From positions 1-16,176 of the forward strand of contig NW_014012458.1 of NCBI RefSeq assembly GCF_000611645.1: a stretch of 16,176 nt of DNA. The letters are read 5' to 3'. Positions 9,601-16,176 of this stretch are shown here, one piece after another. Source of the stretch: Monoraphidium neglectum. Its lineage: Eukaryota > Chlorophyta > Chlorophyceae > Sphaeropleales > Selenastraceae. Position numbers and translations under genes: made by a program. The notes under the pieces are model-generated. The model saw nothing but the letters and a program-made list of their open reading frames with translations. It did not search any database and was not told the origin of the DNA. How positions within the stretch are numbered: the first letter of the stretch is position 1; every line of letters begins with the position of its first letter.

Positions 9601-11730
9601 TCGGCGCCTGGGGCCAACGCTGGTCCGCTGCTCGCTGTCGCACTCCGCCGCGCAAACCTCTGCTTCTCTGTGGGTCCAACGTGCGTTTCCAACGTGCCGG
9701 TCGGGGGAGCGCAGGGTGCCACCGAGAGCTACGAGGTCCGCGCGCGCGGGGAGCTGCAGCTGGGGGTGCTGATCGAGGGGCTGCGGCGCGAGGGCTTCGA
9801 GTTCAGCGTGTCGCCGCCCACGGTGGTCATGAGGTGCGGCCGGGGGCGGCAGGCGCCGGGCGCGGCGGCCGCTGGGGGCGCGGCAGCTTCCTCCTGGTTT
9901 GCTGGGCAAGGGGCGCGCGCGCCTGGAGGCTGGGCGCGGGCAGCGGGGCCGCTCGCCGCGCGCGGGGGGTCAATTCAGATGTCCTCATGCGCGTGCGGGA
10001 AGATGGGGACGTCAAGCCTGGGAGGGGCGCTGGTCTTGCCGGACCTGCCAGGGGCGCTGGCCCCTCTGCGAGGCTGCAGCCAGGCGGCAGCGGAGACCCT
10101 CAGCCACAGCCCTAGCCGCCCCAGCTGCGAATCCCATTCGCGTGCATCTGCTCCCCTGCAGGCAAGAGAATGGTCAGCGCATGGAACCCATAGAGGAGGT
10201 GGTGGTAGAGGTGAAGGGCAGGGGCAGGGGGCAGGGGCTGGTGCCTGCGATGCGAGGAGGCGAGCCGCGAGCGAGAGCAGCGCCGCAGGCGCATTCGCAG
10301 AGCGCCTGCGACGTGCGCCAGTGCGGCTGCGGGGCGCGTGGGGGGCCGCGGGGGTCGCATGCACACGCACGCCTGCCCGGCGACCGCTCGGTTTGGCAGC
10401 CTCGGCTGCCGGCAAGGCGGCACAACCTGGCGCCTCATCACAAAGTGTCCGACTAATTTCACATCAGATGATTACAAGCTGTCCTGCGTCGCTCTGGGGT
10501 CAACCTGTTGGTACTGACAACTGACAAGCAATTGACGCACAAGCACCTCCCTCACGTGTCTTTAGACCAGCAACCTGCCTAACCCACAAGCATCATGACC
10601 CCACCCCTCAGGTGAACGACGAGCACGCTGGCGCCGTCATCGAGGCGCTGGGCCTGCGGCGGGGGGAGCTGCTCGAGATGGGGCCGGCCGCGGGCGCGGG
10701 CGCCGGGCCGGAGGGCAGCAACAGCGGCGGGCGGCAGCGGCTGGCGTTCGTGGTGCCCTCACGGGGGATGATCCAGTTCAGGTGGGCTGCAACCTGCGGT
10801 GCACCAGCACTGGGCCAGCAGACCGGCAGGTCCCAGTAGTCCACCGTTTTTCTGGTCAAAGTCTTATCAAACCCTGAGGTGACTGGTCCAACTGCAGTGC
10901 AGTGGCAGCACAGCAAGGTATGCCGAACGGACGTTGGCGTCGATTGATGTCATACAGCATCCCACCCATCCTTGCTGAGTCGGTGCGGCACTTGCTGCAC
11001 AAGCACAAGCGCACGCGCCGCAAGATCAACCCCGCCGCCCCTGCTGTCCCCCCCCCTCCAAGGGCCGCGTTCATCGGCATCACCCGCGGCGAGGGCCTGC
11101 TGCAGCGCGCGTTCCTGCGGTATGCGCCCTACACTGGCGCCATCACCAGCAGCCGCAAGGGCGCCATCGTCTCCACCGCCATCGGCAAGGCGCGCGCCCT
11201 AGAGGGGGTGGAAAGAGGCGCTCGGCCGCGCCGGCGGTGTTGTACCTTTTTCGTACTGGAGGGGGCAGGGCGCGACGGCTGGCAAACCAACGAGCAGCAG
11301 GCCGCTTGTGGCCCCAGCGACGCGCGCTGTCGACGGTGCCGTTGGTTTCGCGCACATGCTTGCCTTTTCTCCCCCCTCTCGCAAAACGCATCGCCCGCAT
11401 CGCCCTGCAAACGAAATGGTCAGCCTGCAATCCAACCCCAACAACACCCAAAGCTTGGCCGACGCGCACCAACCCCCAGAACCCTAAACCCTAATCCTAA
11501 ACCCTGAACCCTGAACCCTGAACCCAGGCCACCCTGTACGCCCTGGATGACCTGGCGTCCCGCGGCACCTTCTTCGTGGCCCCCGGGGATGACGTGTACG
11601 AGGGCATGGTCATAGGGGAGGCCAACCGGCCCGCCGATATCACTGTCAACATCACTCGCGAGAAGAAGCTCACAAACGTCAGGTGTGCTTGCGGTCTGAT
11701 GCTTTGTGTAGGGAGAGCGGGCTTTTGTGC

Positions 11731-11761
<31 letters not shown>

Positions 11762-12441
11762 TGTGTTGGGGGGAGGCTGCACGCTCAAATTGTGGTGCAG
11801 CAGGTTGATGATTGTCCCCTCCTTTGCAGCCCTGCCCGAGTCGATCCCCAATGCGCCCGCTCTGCCTGTCCCCTGTCCGCCTTTGAACCCCATCCGTCCG
11901 CCCGCGGCGCGCCCCCTCCCCAAGGAGTGTTGTGGCCGATGATAAAATGCTGATCGCGCCGTGCCGCCAGATGTCCCTGGAAGAGGCGATCGGATATGTG
12001 AGGGGCCGTCAGGGTTTGGGGTGCACGCGCCGCTTGCTCTTGCACTTCCGGCCGCGCGCGCAGACGCAGACGCCCTGTCCCTGGGATGCCGCCCATACAA
12101 CGAGCGCGCCTTGGGTCTGCCTGCTGTGACATCCTGGCGCAAACACAACGGACGCCTTGGCTGCTGTTGTGCTCGTCCCCAACACACGCACACAAACACA
12201 CACACTCATGCACACTCAACCTCACGCATGTATGTACGCACGCACCCCGCAAGCCCGTGCCATCCTATGAATCACAAACCTCACCAATACTACCACCACC
12301 GCCACCGCCACCGCCCCCCAGGTGGAGGAGGACGAGCTTGTAGAGGTCACACCAGGCAGGGTGCGCATACGCAAGGTGGTGCTCGACTCGAATCAGAGGG
12401 CGCGCGCCGCAAAGCGCGCCGCCGTGCAGGCGGAGGCCTGA
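6653..12441 (+). CDS. typA: TypA/BipA translational GTPase, organellar (probably mitochondrial)
   Basis: TypA/BipA is a ribosome-binding GTPase related to EF-G/LepA that acts in ribosome assembly and stress translation. Fourteen exons: 6653-6973, 7295-7364, 7557-7619, 7801-7901, 8191-8295, 8533-8978, 9251-9380, 9715-9833, 10162-10210, 10612-10781, 11063-11189, 11528-11682, 11925-11997, 12322-12441, giving 682 residues. Motifs: G1 AHVDHGKT (64-71), RGIT switch (100-103), G3 DTPGH (122-126), G4 NKVD (176-179), G5 SAK (217-219). Then come the domain II beta-barrel, [16 protein letters not shown]-like [20 protein letters not shown], and the family-specific C-terminal domain with [17 protein letters not shown] and VEVTP. 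Residues 1-50 are Arg/Ala-rich with no acidic residue before Asp20, suggesting a mitochondrial presequence. [10 protein letters not shown] and the spacing after NKVDRP resemble, from memory, Arabidopsis EMB2785 more than chloroplast SVR3. Three introns appear to be GC-AG. It is complete with no broken motif. Confidence 0.95.
7902..8190 (+). other. Intron 4 of typA, probable GC-AG intron
   Basis: The exon ends ...ACACAG and the intron starts GCGGGT; the acceptor is CCCCCCAAAG at 8190. Splicing here joins [10 protein letters not shown] to [14 protein letters not shown], the same length as plant organellar TypA between NKVDRP and FDLF as I remember it. The nearest in-phase GT donor (7914) would insert four extra residues (AGGA). 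The intron contains a G-rich stretch and a pyrimidine-rich 3' half. Confidence 0.72.
8296..8532 (+). other. Intron 5 of typA, probable GC-AG intron
   Basis: The exon ends GCAAAGCAG and the intron starts GCGCGC; the acceptor is GGCCGCAG. This joins ASAKQ to GWAS, matching the conserved ASAxxGWA of the family without gap. The only in-phase GT alternative I see (GTCCCC after 8391) would insert more than 30 residues into the conserved G5 region, so the GC donor is much better supported. Confidence 0.8.
9381..9714 (+). other. Intron 7 of typA with long alternating purine-pyrimidine tract
   Basis: A GT-AG intron (GTGAGA...GAGCGCAG) in phase 0 joins VTPLQ to GATESYEV. It contains the (CA)n/(CG)n tract described separately. 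Confidence 0.85.
9430..9527. repeat. 98-bp uninterrupted alternating purine-pyrimidine tract
   Basis: From C9430 to G9527 every pyrimidine is followed by a purine without exception: (CA)n, then CG-rich blocks with TG, then (CA)n and CG again. Such CG/CA alternation is the classical Z-DNA-forming sequence. It lies wholly inside typA intron 7. Confidence 0.95.
11190..11527 (+). other. Intron 11 of typA, probable GC-AG intron ending in telomere-like repeats
   Basis: The exon ends ATCGGCAAG and the intron starts GCGCGC; the acceptor is GAACCCAG. The junction [17 protein letters not shown] has the same length as plant TypA between the KG(V/A)(L/I) strand and the ARG turn. An in-phase GT donor at GTGGAA would add six residues (ARALEG). 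The 3' end is a telomere-like array. Confidence 0.72.
11479..11525. repeat. Degenerate telomere-like (CCCTAAA)n array
   Basis: Successive units read CCCTAAA, CCCTAAT, CCTAAA, then CCCTGAA three times, ending CCC. This is the complement strand of the TTTAGGG repeat used at chromosome ends by plants and Chlorella-type green algae, with point variants. It stops at the acceptor CAG of typA intron 11, so the repeat serves as the polypyrimidine-rich end of the intron. Confidence 0.88.
11731..11766. repeat. (GT)n microsatellite in typA intron 12
   Basis: A nearly pure GT run with one TATG interruption lies in the GT-AG intron 11683-11924. It resembles the GT tracts in the coiled-coil gene intron at 1803-1953. 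Confidence 0.93.
12181..12205. repeat. Short imperfect (CA)n tract in typA intron 13
   Basis: An interrupted CA run lies in the last typA intron (11998-12321). The same intron ends in a (CCACCG)n-like pyrimidine-rich stretch just before the acceptor CCCCCCAG. Confidence 0.85.
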
Positions 12442-13349
12442 CCGAGGCAGCGTGCGCGGGGCCTCGGACCCCACCCCGGCGCAAGCCTGCGCAGCCCTCC
12501 CGCCGGCGCTGTGATACGCGCCAGCGGACGGACGGTTGGCGGTGTTGTTTTCATGGTATTTGTGACGCGCAATCCCGGTTGACGCGGAGGGAGGCTGCTG
12601 CGGGCCGCATTGGCTCGCTCGCACAACTAAGTGGATGCAGGTATGCGCTTTTGCCGCACTGCCACGTTGACCCGCCCGTCGTTCACATTCAGGAGTTTGG
12701 TCTCGTGCCTTGGATTTGCCACCACCTCTCCTGTGTCCCAAATCTCGCCTCTGGAGGGGTGTGTCTTGTCGCTGTTTGAGCAGATCCGGCTAGGTGGAAT
12801 CGGCCTCGCAAGCACCAACTGCAACCCCAACCCTGATCACGCGACTCCTTCCTGGGGACCGTCGAGGGGCAATGGCAGCGTCACTACACGGGCAATTGTG
12901 GTTCAAATGGCACCTAGTGCAGGACGAATCAGCGGGCTACGCGACACACGTTAGGTGCTGCAACCTGTGCCTTGGATGCGCAAAGAGCATATCAAAAAAT
13001 GTGGCTGCAGTGGGTCCGCAACTTTCCAATACAAATGTGCAAGCAGGAGAGCTGAAAACTATACTGTATACAATGGTGAGTGGTGCAGCTTTGGGTGTGT
13101 AAAAATAGGTCGTCAGAGTATTTAAAGCAATTAAGGCATACGCAATAGGGTCAAAGTGCAGCAGGAACCCTCGGAAGTGTTGGTAAGGATAACGCAAGGG
13201 GAAGGGGTGGGGGAGCGTGCTGCAGGCAGCAAACGGGGTGGCGGGCGGGAGCAACACGTGGTCAATTCACTCAGAAAAAATGTGCGCGGGCTGCAGGTGA
13301 GGAAGCAGTCTACGCGCGCCGGCTAGGCAGCCCCGCCTAATGCGAATAA
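12442..13349. other. Convergent intergenic region, 3' UTRs of typA and phospholipase A2
   Basis: typA (+) and the phospholipase gene (-) end toward each other here. I see no supported coding sequence. The typA 3' UTR would be long (about 660 nt) if the TGTAA at 13098 is its polyadenylation signal. I found no TTACA (minus-strand TGTAA) between 12442 and 13349, so the end of the phospholipase transcript is not visible. Confidence 0.6.
13098..13102 (+). terminator. typA: Candidate TGTAA polyadenylation signal for typA
   Basis: This is the first TGTAA on the plus strand after the typA stop codon. It is followed by AAAATAGG, and the flanking sequence is relatively AT-rich. The 657-nt distance is long but within the range of green-algal 3' UTRs. 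Confidence 0.5.
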
Positions 13350-14358
13350 TCACAGCTTGCGCCTTAGCTTCTGGAAAGCGTGCTCGAGCACCCACTGGCC
13401 GTCGGAACGGCAGAGCGAGTTCTGGAAGTACATCATTGCTGCGCCCTTGAACAGGCGCTGCTCGTTGTAGGTGAAGCCGGCGGGGACGGACACCCTCGCC
13501 AGGCAGGCGGCGATCGTGTCGTCGCATGAGCAGTCAAAGTAGCCCTTGTCCACGTAGCACTGGTCATGAGCCTGGGTGGGGATTGGGGAGAAGGGGGACA
13601 GACGGCAAGCCCCTGTGACAGTTCATGTAGGGGTGGGGAGTCTGGAGGAGGGTGCCAGGAAGCCGTGCCGGGAATGGCATCGCATGACGCAGATGTAGGG
13701 TGATAAGGCTGCGGAGCTGGCGGTCAAGCGCCCCGGCTGGCTGATACTGTAGAGTATTGCACAAGAGTGCAGGACATGAAGCCTTGCTGGTGGGGATGGA
13801 AACAGCAACCATGCGTCGTGCCGAAAGCAGCTCACCTGGCAACAGGCGTCCAGCGCGTCGATCGGCGGCTGCGCGCCGTCCTCAAACCCGTGGTGGGGCC
13901 CGCACCTGGTATTGGGAGCGCAGCGCAAGCCACTGGAGCACAGCAAACAGGGGTTGGTCCTGCAGGCGTGGTGCACAGCGCGACCGCTGGCCATTGCCGC
14001 AGGCTGTGTAGGGCTCAGGAGCCAGCTGCCGCTTTGTTTTCGCCCTCACCAGTTTCCATACATGGGGATGCCTGTTCAGGGGAGGAAACAACCGCGGAAT
14101 TTTGGGCATGGGCCAGGCTGTCAAGGCCGTCACTTCTCGGAGTGCTGAGTCTGCTTCCGCTAATCAGGCAGGACCTCCCTTTTCGCAAAACAGGGAGCAC
14201 ATTGACCGTCGGCAGCCATATGCCCTGCAGCGGGAGCAATTGCGCCCCTCCAACAACCCACTCGGCATCATAAGATCCTGCCGCGCCCGCGCGCCAGGAG
14301 GCGCAAGGACAAGGGCCACTGCCGCCAGCAGCAGGAGCACCGGCTGCCGGCCAGGCAT
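13350..14358 (-). CDS. Secreted phospholipase A2
   Basis: This encodes a small secretory phospholipase A2, which hydrolyses the sn-2 acyl ester of phospholipids in a Ca2+-dependent way. Best model, read on the minus strand: exons 14358-14207, 13905-13836, 13571-13350, totalling 147 residues with phases that match. Residues 1 to about 24 are a signal peptide (MPGRQPVLLLLAAVALVLAPP, ending near ARA). The mature part has NCSRCRAYGC, a CGPHHG calcium-loop-like motif (52-57), and the active-site signature LDACCQAHDQCY with the His76-Asp77 pair, followed by DKGYFDCSCDD. About 120 mature residues is usual for plant and animal sPLA2. Exon 3 (phase 0, acceptor CCCACCCAG) is firm. The first intron is less certain: its donor GTCAAT is weak, and exon 2 could start earlier (up to about 14045), adding a Cys-rich segment. 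An in-frame ATG at 14430 would add 24 residues and bury the signal peptide. It is an ordinary lipid enzyme, with nothing to suggest a toxin role. Confidence 0.85.
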
Positions 14359-15045
14359 GGTCGCGCGACCCGGCCGCCGCTGTGGATCCGCGCTTGCCTG
14401 CTCATGCGCGCATGCAAGCGGCTTTGGCATTGGTACGGTGAGTTTTACTGCATGTGACGCAGAGGCAAATCATCAAGTGGCTGTTTGAGCGCACACATCA
14501 GCGGTCACAAGCCACAGCTGGCAAAGCGCGGCAAGAGCTGCCTCAAATAACAGTTTGAACGCAATTCATGTTGTTTAGAATCAGCCCTCCACGCACCTGC
14601 CTCGACGCGTTGCACGGTCGCGCCGGTACTTAGCGCGCAACACTAGCGAAAACAAGCATCATGAATACACAATCTAAGCTTAGCACAACATATCTGCCAT
14701 CCATACATTTGCAGAGTCTATACGGCAAGCAGATGAGAGCAGTCTAACCGCCGGAGTCGATGACACATTGGTATGGACATACCGTACATATCGTAATCAA
14801 TACAGAATCAATAACTGTAAAATTCAAGAGTCTGTACAGCCCGACACACAGTGGTGAAATTGGGCGGCGGCCACCACACCGTTTGGGCGCACGGTGGCGG
14901 CAGCGATACCGCTGCTACGCCGCGTGAGCTGTGCCCTTTGCGCCCGAGTTGCAGCTTCAAGGCGAAGTGAAATGCATGGTGAATATCCCCGGCTGGACAT
15001 CAGTACTTCTGCCAAGCGCAGGTGCACACCTGCAGGCGGCTGTGC
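14359..15045. other. Upstream region of the phospholipase A2 gene
   Basis: I see no gene here. The stretch holds the presumed promoter and 5' UTR of the phospholipase gene. Around 14640-14830 it is clearly richer in A+T than the rest of the window. It contains a small perfect inverted repeat GGTATG-GA-CATACC (14770-14783). Confidence 0.55.
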
Positions 15046-15053
15046 GCCGGTCC
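15046..15053. repeat. Left target-site duplication of the MITE-like element
   Basis: GCCGGTCC here is repeated exactly at 15429-15436, abutting both ends of the inverted repeat. The base after each copy is T, so 9 bp is also possible. Confidence 0.82.
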
Positions 15054-15428
15054 TAAGCATGCTGACCGTATATGGTGCACGTTTACGGTACGGTACGGTC
15101 AACGTACGCTATAACGTTACGTTTACCGTGCCTTAGAGGCAGGGACCGTATGGTTGTGCACACGCGGGCTGGTCAGCTCGGTTGACGGCCGTGTGGCTGC
15201 ACAAAACGGCGTAAAGCGGCTACTCACGGTTTGATAGAGTAAAAACACCCAATATTACGTAAAGTTGACGATGCGGTGGCCCTTCAGGGCCCTGTGGCAT
15301 GAGTCAGATCACAATCAAGCGACACTGTGGGATGCCGTGTAACAACGTACCATAACACGTTATAGCGTACGGTACCGTACGTTATACCATACGGTTTAGC
15401 AGCAGGCCCCACACGGTGAGCATGCTTA
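15054..15428. mobile_element. MITE-like non-autonomous DNA transposon with long imperfect terminal inverted repeats
   Basis: The left end reads TAAGCATGCTGACCGTATA and the right end, reverse complemented, TAAGCATGCTCACCGTGTG. Homology continues inward through ACGGTACGGT-like units to a perfect 15-bp match, CGTACGCTATAACGT (15103-15117), whose complement is at 15357-15371, and more weakly to about 15133/15333. The arms are therefore some 65-80 bp. The element is 375 bp, encodes no protein I can see, and is flanked by 8-bp (or 9-bp) direct repeats, as left by hAT (8 bp) or Mutator-like (about 9 bp) transposases. Long inverted repeats favour a Mutator-like or foldback type. It sits about 700 bp upstream of the phospholipase start codon. 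Its mobilising transposase must be elsewhere. Confidence 0.85.
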
Positions 15429-15436
15429 GCCGGTCC
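15429..15436. repeat. Right target-site duplication of the MITE-like element
   Basis: Exact copy of GCCGGTCC at 15046-15053, directly after the right inverted repeat. Confidence 0.82.
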
Positions 15437-15698
15437 TGGTCCGCACCCCATCAGCTAACTTTGACTACCCGGATGCAGGCTCGGTTTGCGTGCAAGTGCT
15501 TGATTTGTAATGGGCACACAGATTACACGCAAGCAACAGGTGCTTGAGCAAGGATGTAACTTACAGTCATGTGCAACAGGGCAGGGCGCAGCTCCCAAGG
15601 CAAGCATGGCCCAAATGAGCGAGCAGGGCACATGCTGATGTATTCCCAAATCCACCAGGGCAGCAGCGTCGGGCCCAGACCGCGAAGCCCCGGGCCCA
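15437..15698. other. Short intergenic stretch, 3' flank of the right-edge gene
   Basis: No gene is seen. The sequence contains the candidate polyadenylation signal of the minus-strand gene to the right. Confidence 0.55.
15561..15565 (-). terminator. Candidate TGTAA polyadenylation signal (minus strand)
   Basis: TTACA on the plus strand is TGTAA on the minus strand, 133 nt past the stop codon of the right-edge gene, a normal distance for a green-algal 3' UTR. Confidence 0.5.
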
Positions 15699-16175
15699 CT
15701 AAGCATTGGCCTGGCTCCACGAGAGCATCTCGTCAATGTCAAACGACGCCTGCTTCCCCACAGCGCCGCCCCCGCCGCCCCCGCTGGTGCCGGCCGCCGC
15801 TGGCCCCGCCACTGCTGCCGCGCGCACGGGGGAGGGCGGTGCATCCAGGTTCTGGTGCAGGGCCGCTATTTCTATGGCCAGATCGCACGCGCCCGTGAAC
15901 CGCCCCCCGCTTCGCGCGGCTTCCTGGAACAGCCCGTGCGCTGGCGCCAGGTGACCGGGGCCAAGCTGGCCCCCGCGGGCGAGGGGCGGGCTCAGGCGGA
16001 GGCCGAGGCCCGCGCCGCCGCCGGAAGTCAGGAGCCCCAGCAGTAGGTCGCGGTCGCTGAGGCCGGCCGCCCCCCTGCCGCCGCGGTCGCCGCGGTTGTC
16101 GCCCCTGCGCCCGATGACCCCCAGCTGGAGCGCGGTCTCCACTGCGCTCTGCCCGCCCGCGCCCCCGGCCGCGCC
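15699..16175 (-). CDS. C-terminal part of an unrecognised protein (5' partial)
   Basis: A minus-strand frame stays open from the right window edge to TAG at 15699-15701 (158 codons). It starts in Gly/Ala-rich sequence, continues with QSAVETALQLGVIGRRGD, LSDRDLLLGLL, a Gly/Leu/Pro-rich stretch, then AHGLFQEAARSGGRFTGACD and LAIEIAALHQNLDAPP, which look helical, an Ala/Gly linker, and ends in SFDIDEMLSWSQANA. The acidic-hydrophobic C-terminal tail after a flexible linker looks like a docking peptide, but this is only inference. The coding look (helical blocks, a downstream TGTAA at suitable distance) supports a real gene. I do not recognise the family, and an intron hidden within this stretch cannot be ruled out. 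Confidence 0.6.
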   Translation of the reverse strand, partial: GAAGGAGGQSAVETALQLGVIGRRGDNRGDRGGRGAAGLSDRDLLLGLLTSGGGAGLGLRLSPPLARGGQLGPGHLAPAHGLFQEAARSGGRFTGACDLAIEIAALHQNLDAPPSPVRAAAVAGPAAAGTSGGGGGGAVGKQASFDIDEMLSWSQANA

Positions 16176-16176
16176 C

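Noticed and set aside
11479..11525. A true chromosome end
   Set aside because: The array is short and degenerate, and coding exons of the same gene continue on both sides, so it is interstitial.
12631..13102. Plus-strand frames downstream of typA as a small gene
   Set aside because: They have no domain, no convincing splice context and no codon pattern like the neighbouring exons; the region is more likely the typA 3' UTR.
14824..15136. Short open frames near and inside the MITE-like element as a transposase remnant
   Set aside because: They show no catalytic motif or family resemblance and overlap the inverted repeat; the element looks non-coding.
1..16176. Bacterial operon or prophage reading of the window
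   Set aside because: The genes are split by many introns with matching phases, have long spacers and green-algal-type poly(A) signals, and show no ribosome-binding sites.

Overview
The window looks like nuclear DNA of a green alga (Chlorophyta). It is GC-rich, and its genes are cut into many short exons by introns of about 100-400 bp with GTGCG/GTGAG-type donors and YAG acceptors. It is full of (CA)n/(GT)n microsatellites, and TGTAA, the usual green-algal polyadenylation signal, sits downstream of some genes. One protein is clearly organellar, and another is a secreted phospholipase A2 of general eukaryotic type. I cannot name the species. One intron carries degenerate CCCTAAA units, the plant/Chlorella-type telomere repeat.

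Layout. (1) 217-444 (+): last exon of a PfkB/ribokinase-family sugar kinase, truncated by the left edge. (2) 445-1051: intergenic, with a (CA)20 tract, a (TC)n(AG)n palindrome and a 15-bp tandem duplication. (3) about 1052-6114 (+): a 12-exon gene for a protein of about 951 residues with a short hydrophobic segment, a long charged coiled coil, Ser/Gly low complexity and a TPR-like C-terminal third; family not recognised. (4) 6653-12441 (+): a complete 14-exon gene for TypA/BipA, a translational GTPase, of 682 residues with a probable mitochondrial presequence. All five G motifs can be followed through the exons, and the reconstruction keeps frame throughout. Three of its 13 introns appear to be GC-AG. 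(5) 12442-13349: convergent intergenic space. (6) 13350-14358 (-): a secreted phospholipase A2, best read as three exons and 147 residues. (7) 14359-15698: intergenic, containing a 375-bp non-autonomous inverted-repeat transposon (MITE-like, 15054-15428) flanked by an 8-9 bp target-site duplication. (8) 15699-16175 (-): the C-terminal part of an unrecognised gene that runs off the right edge.

The genes do not form a pathway or operon. I found no convincing new multi-gene system. The most notable items are the GC-AG introns supported by family alignment, the inverted-repeat element with its target duplication, the telomere-like array directly against a 3' splice site, and a 98-bp uninterrupted alternating purine-pyrimidine tract inside an intron. 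Exon boundaries are my manual reconstruction from frame, splice dinucleotides and family similarity; no transcript data were available.
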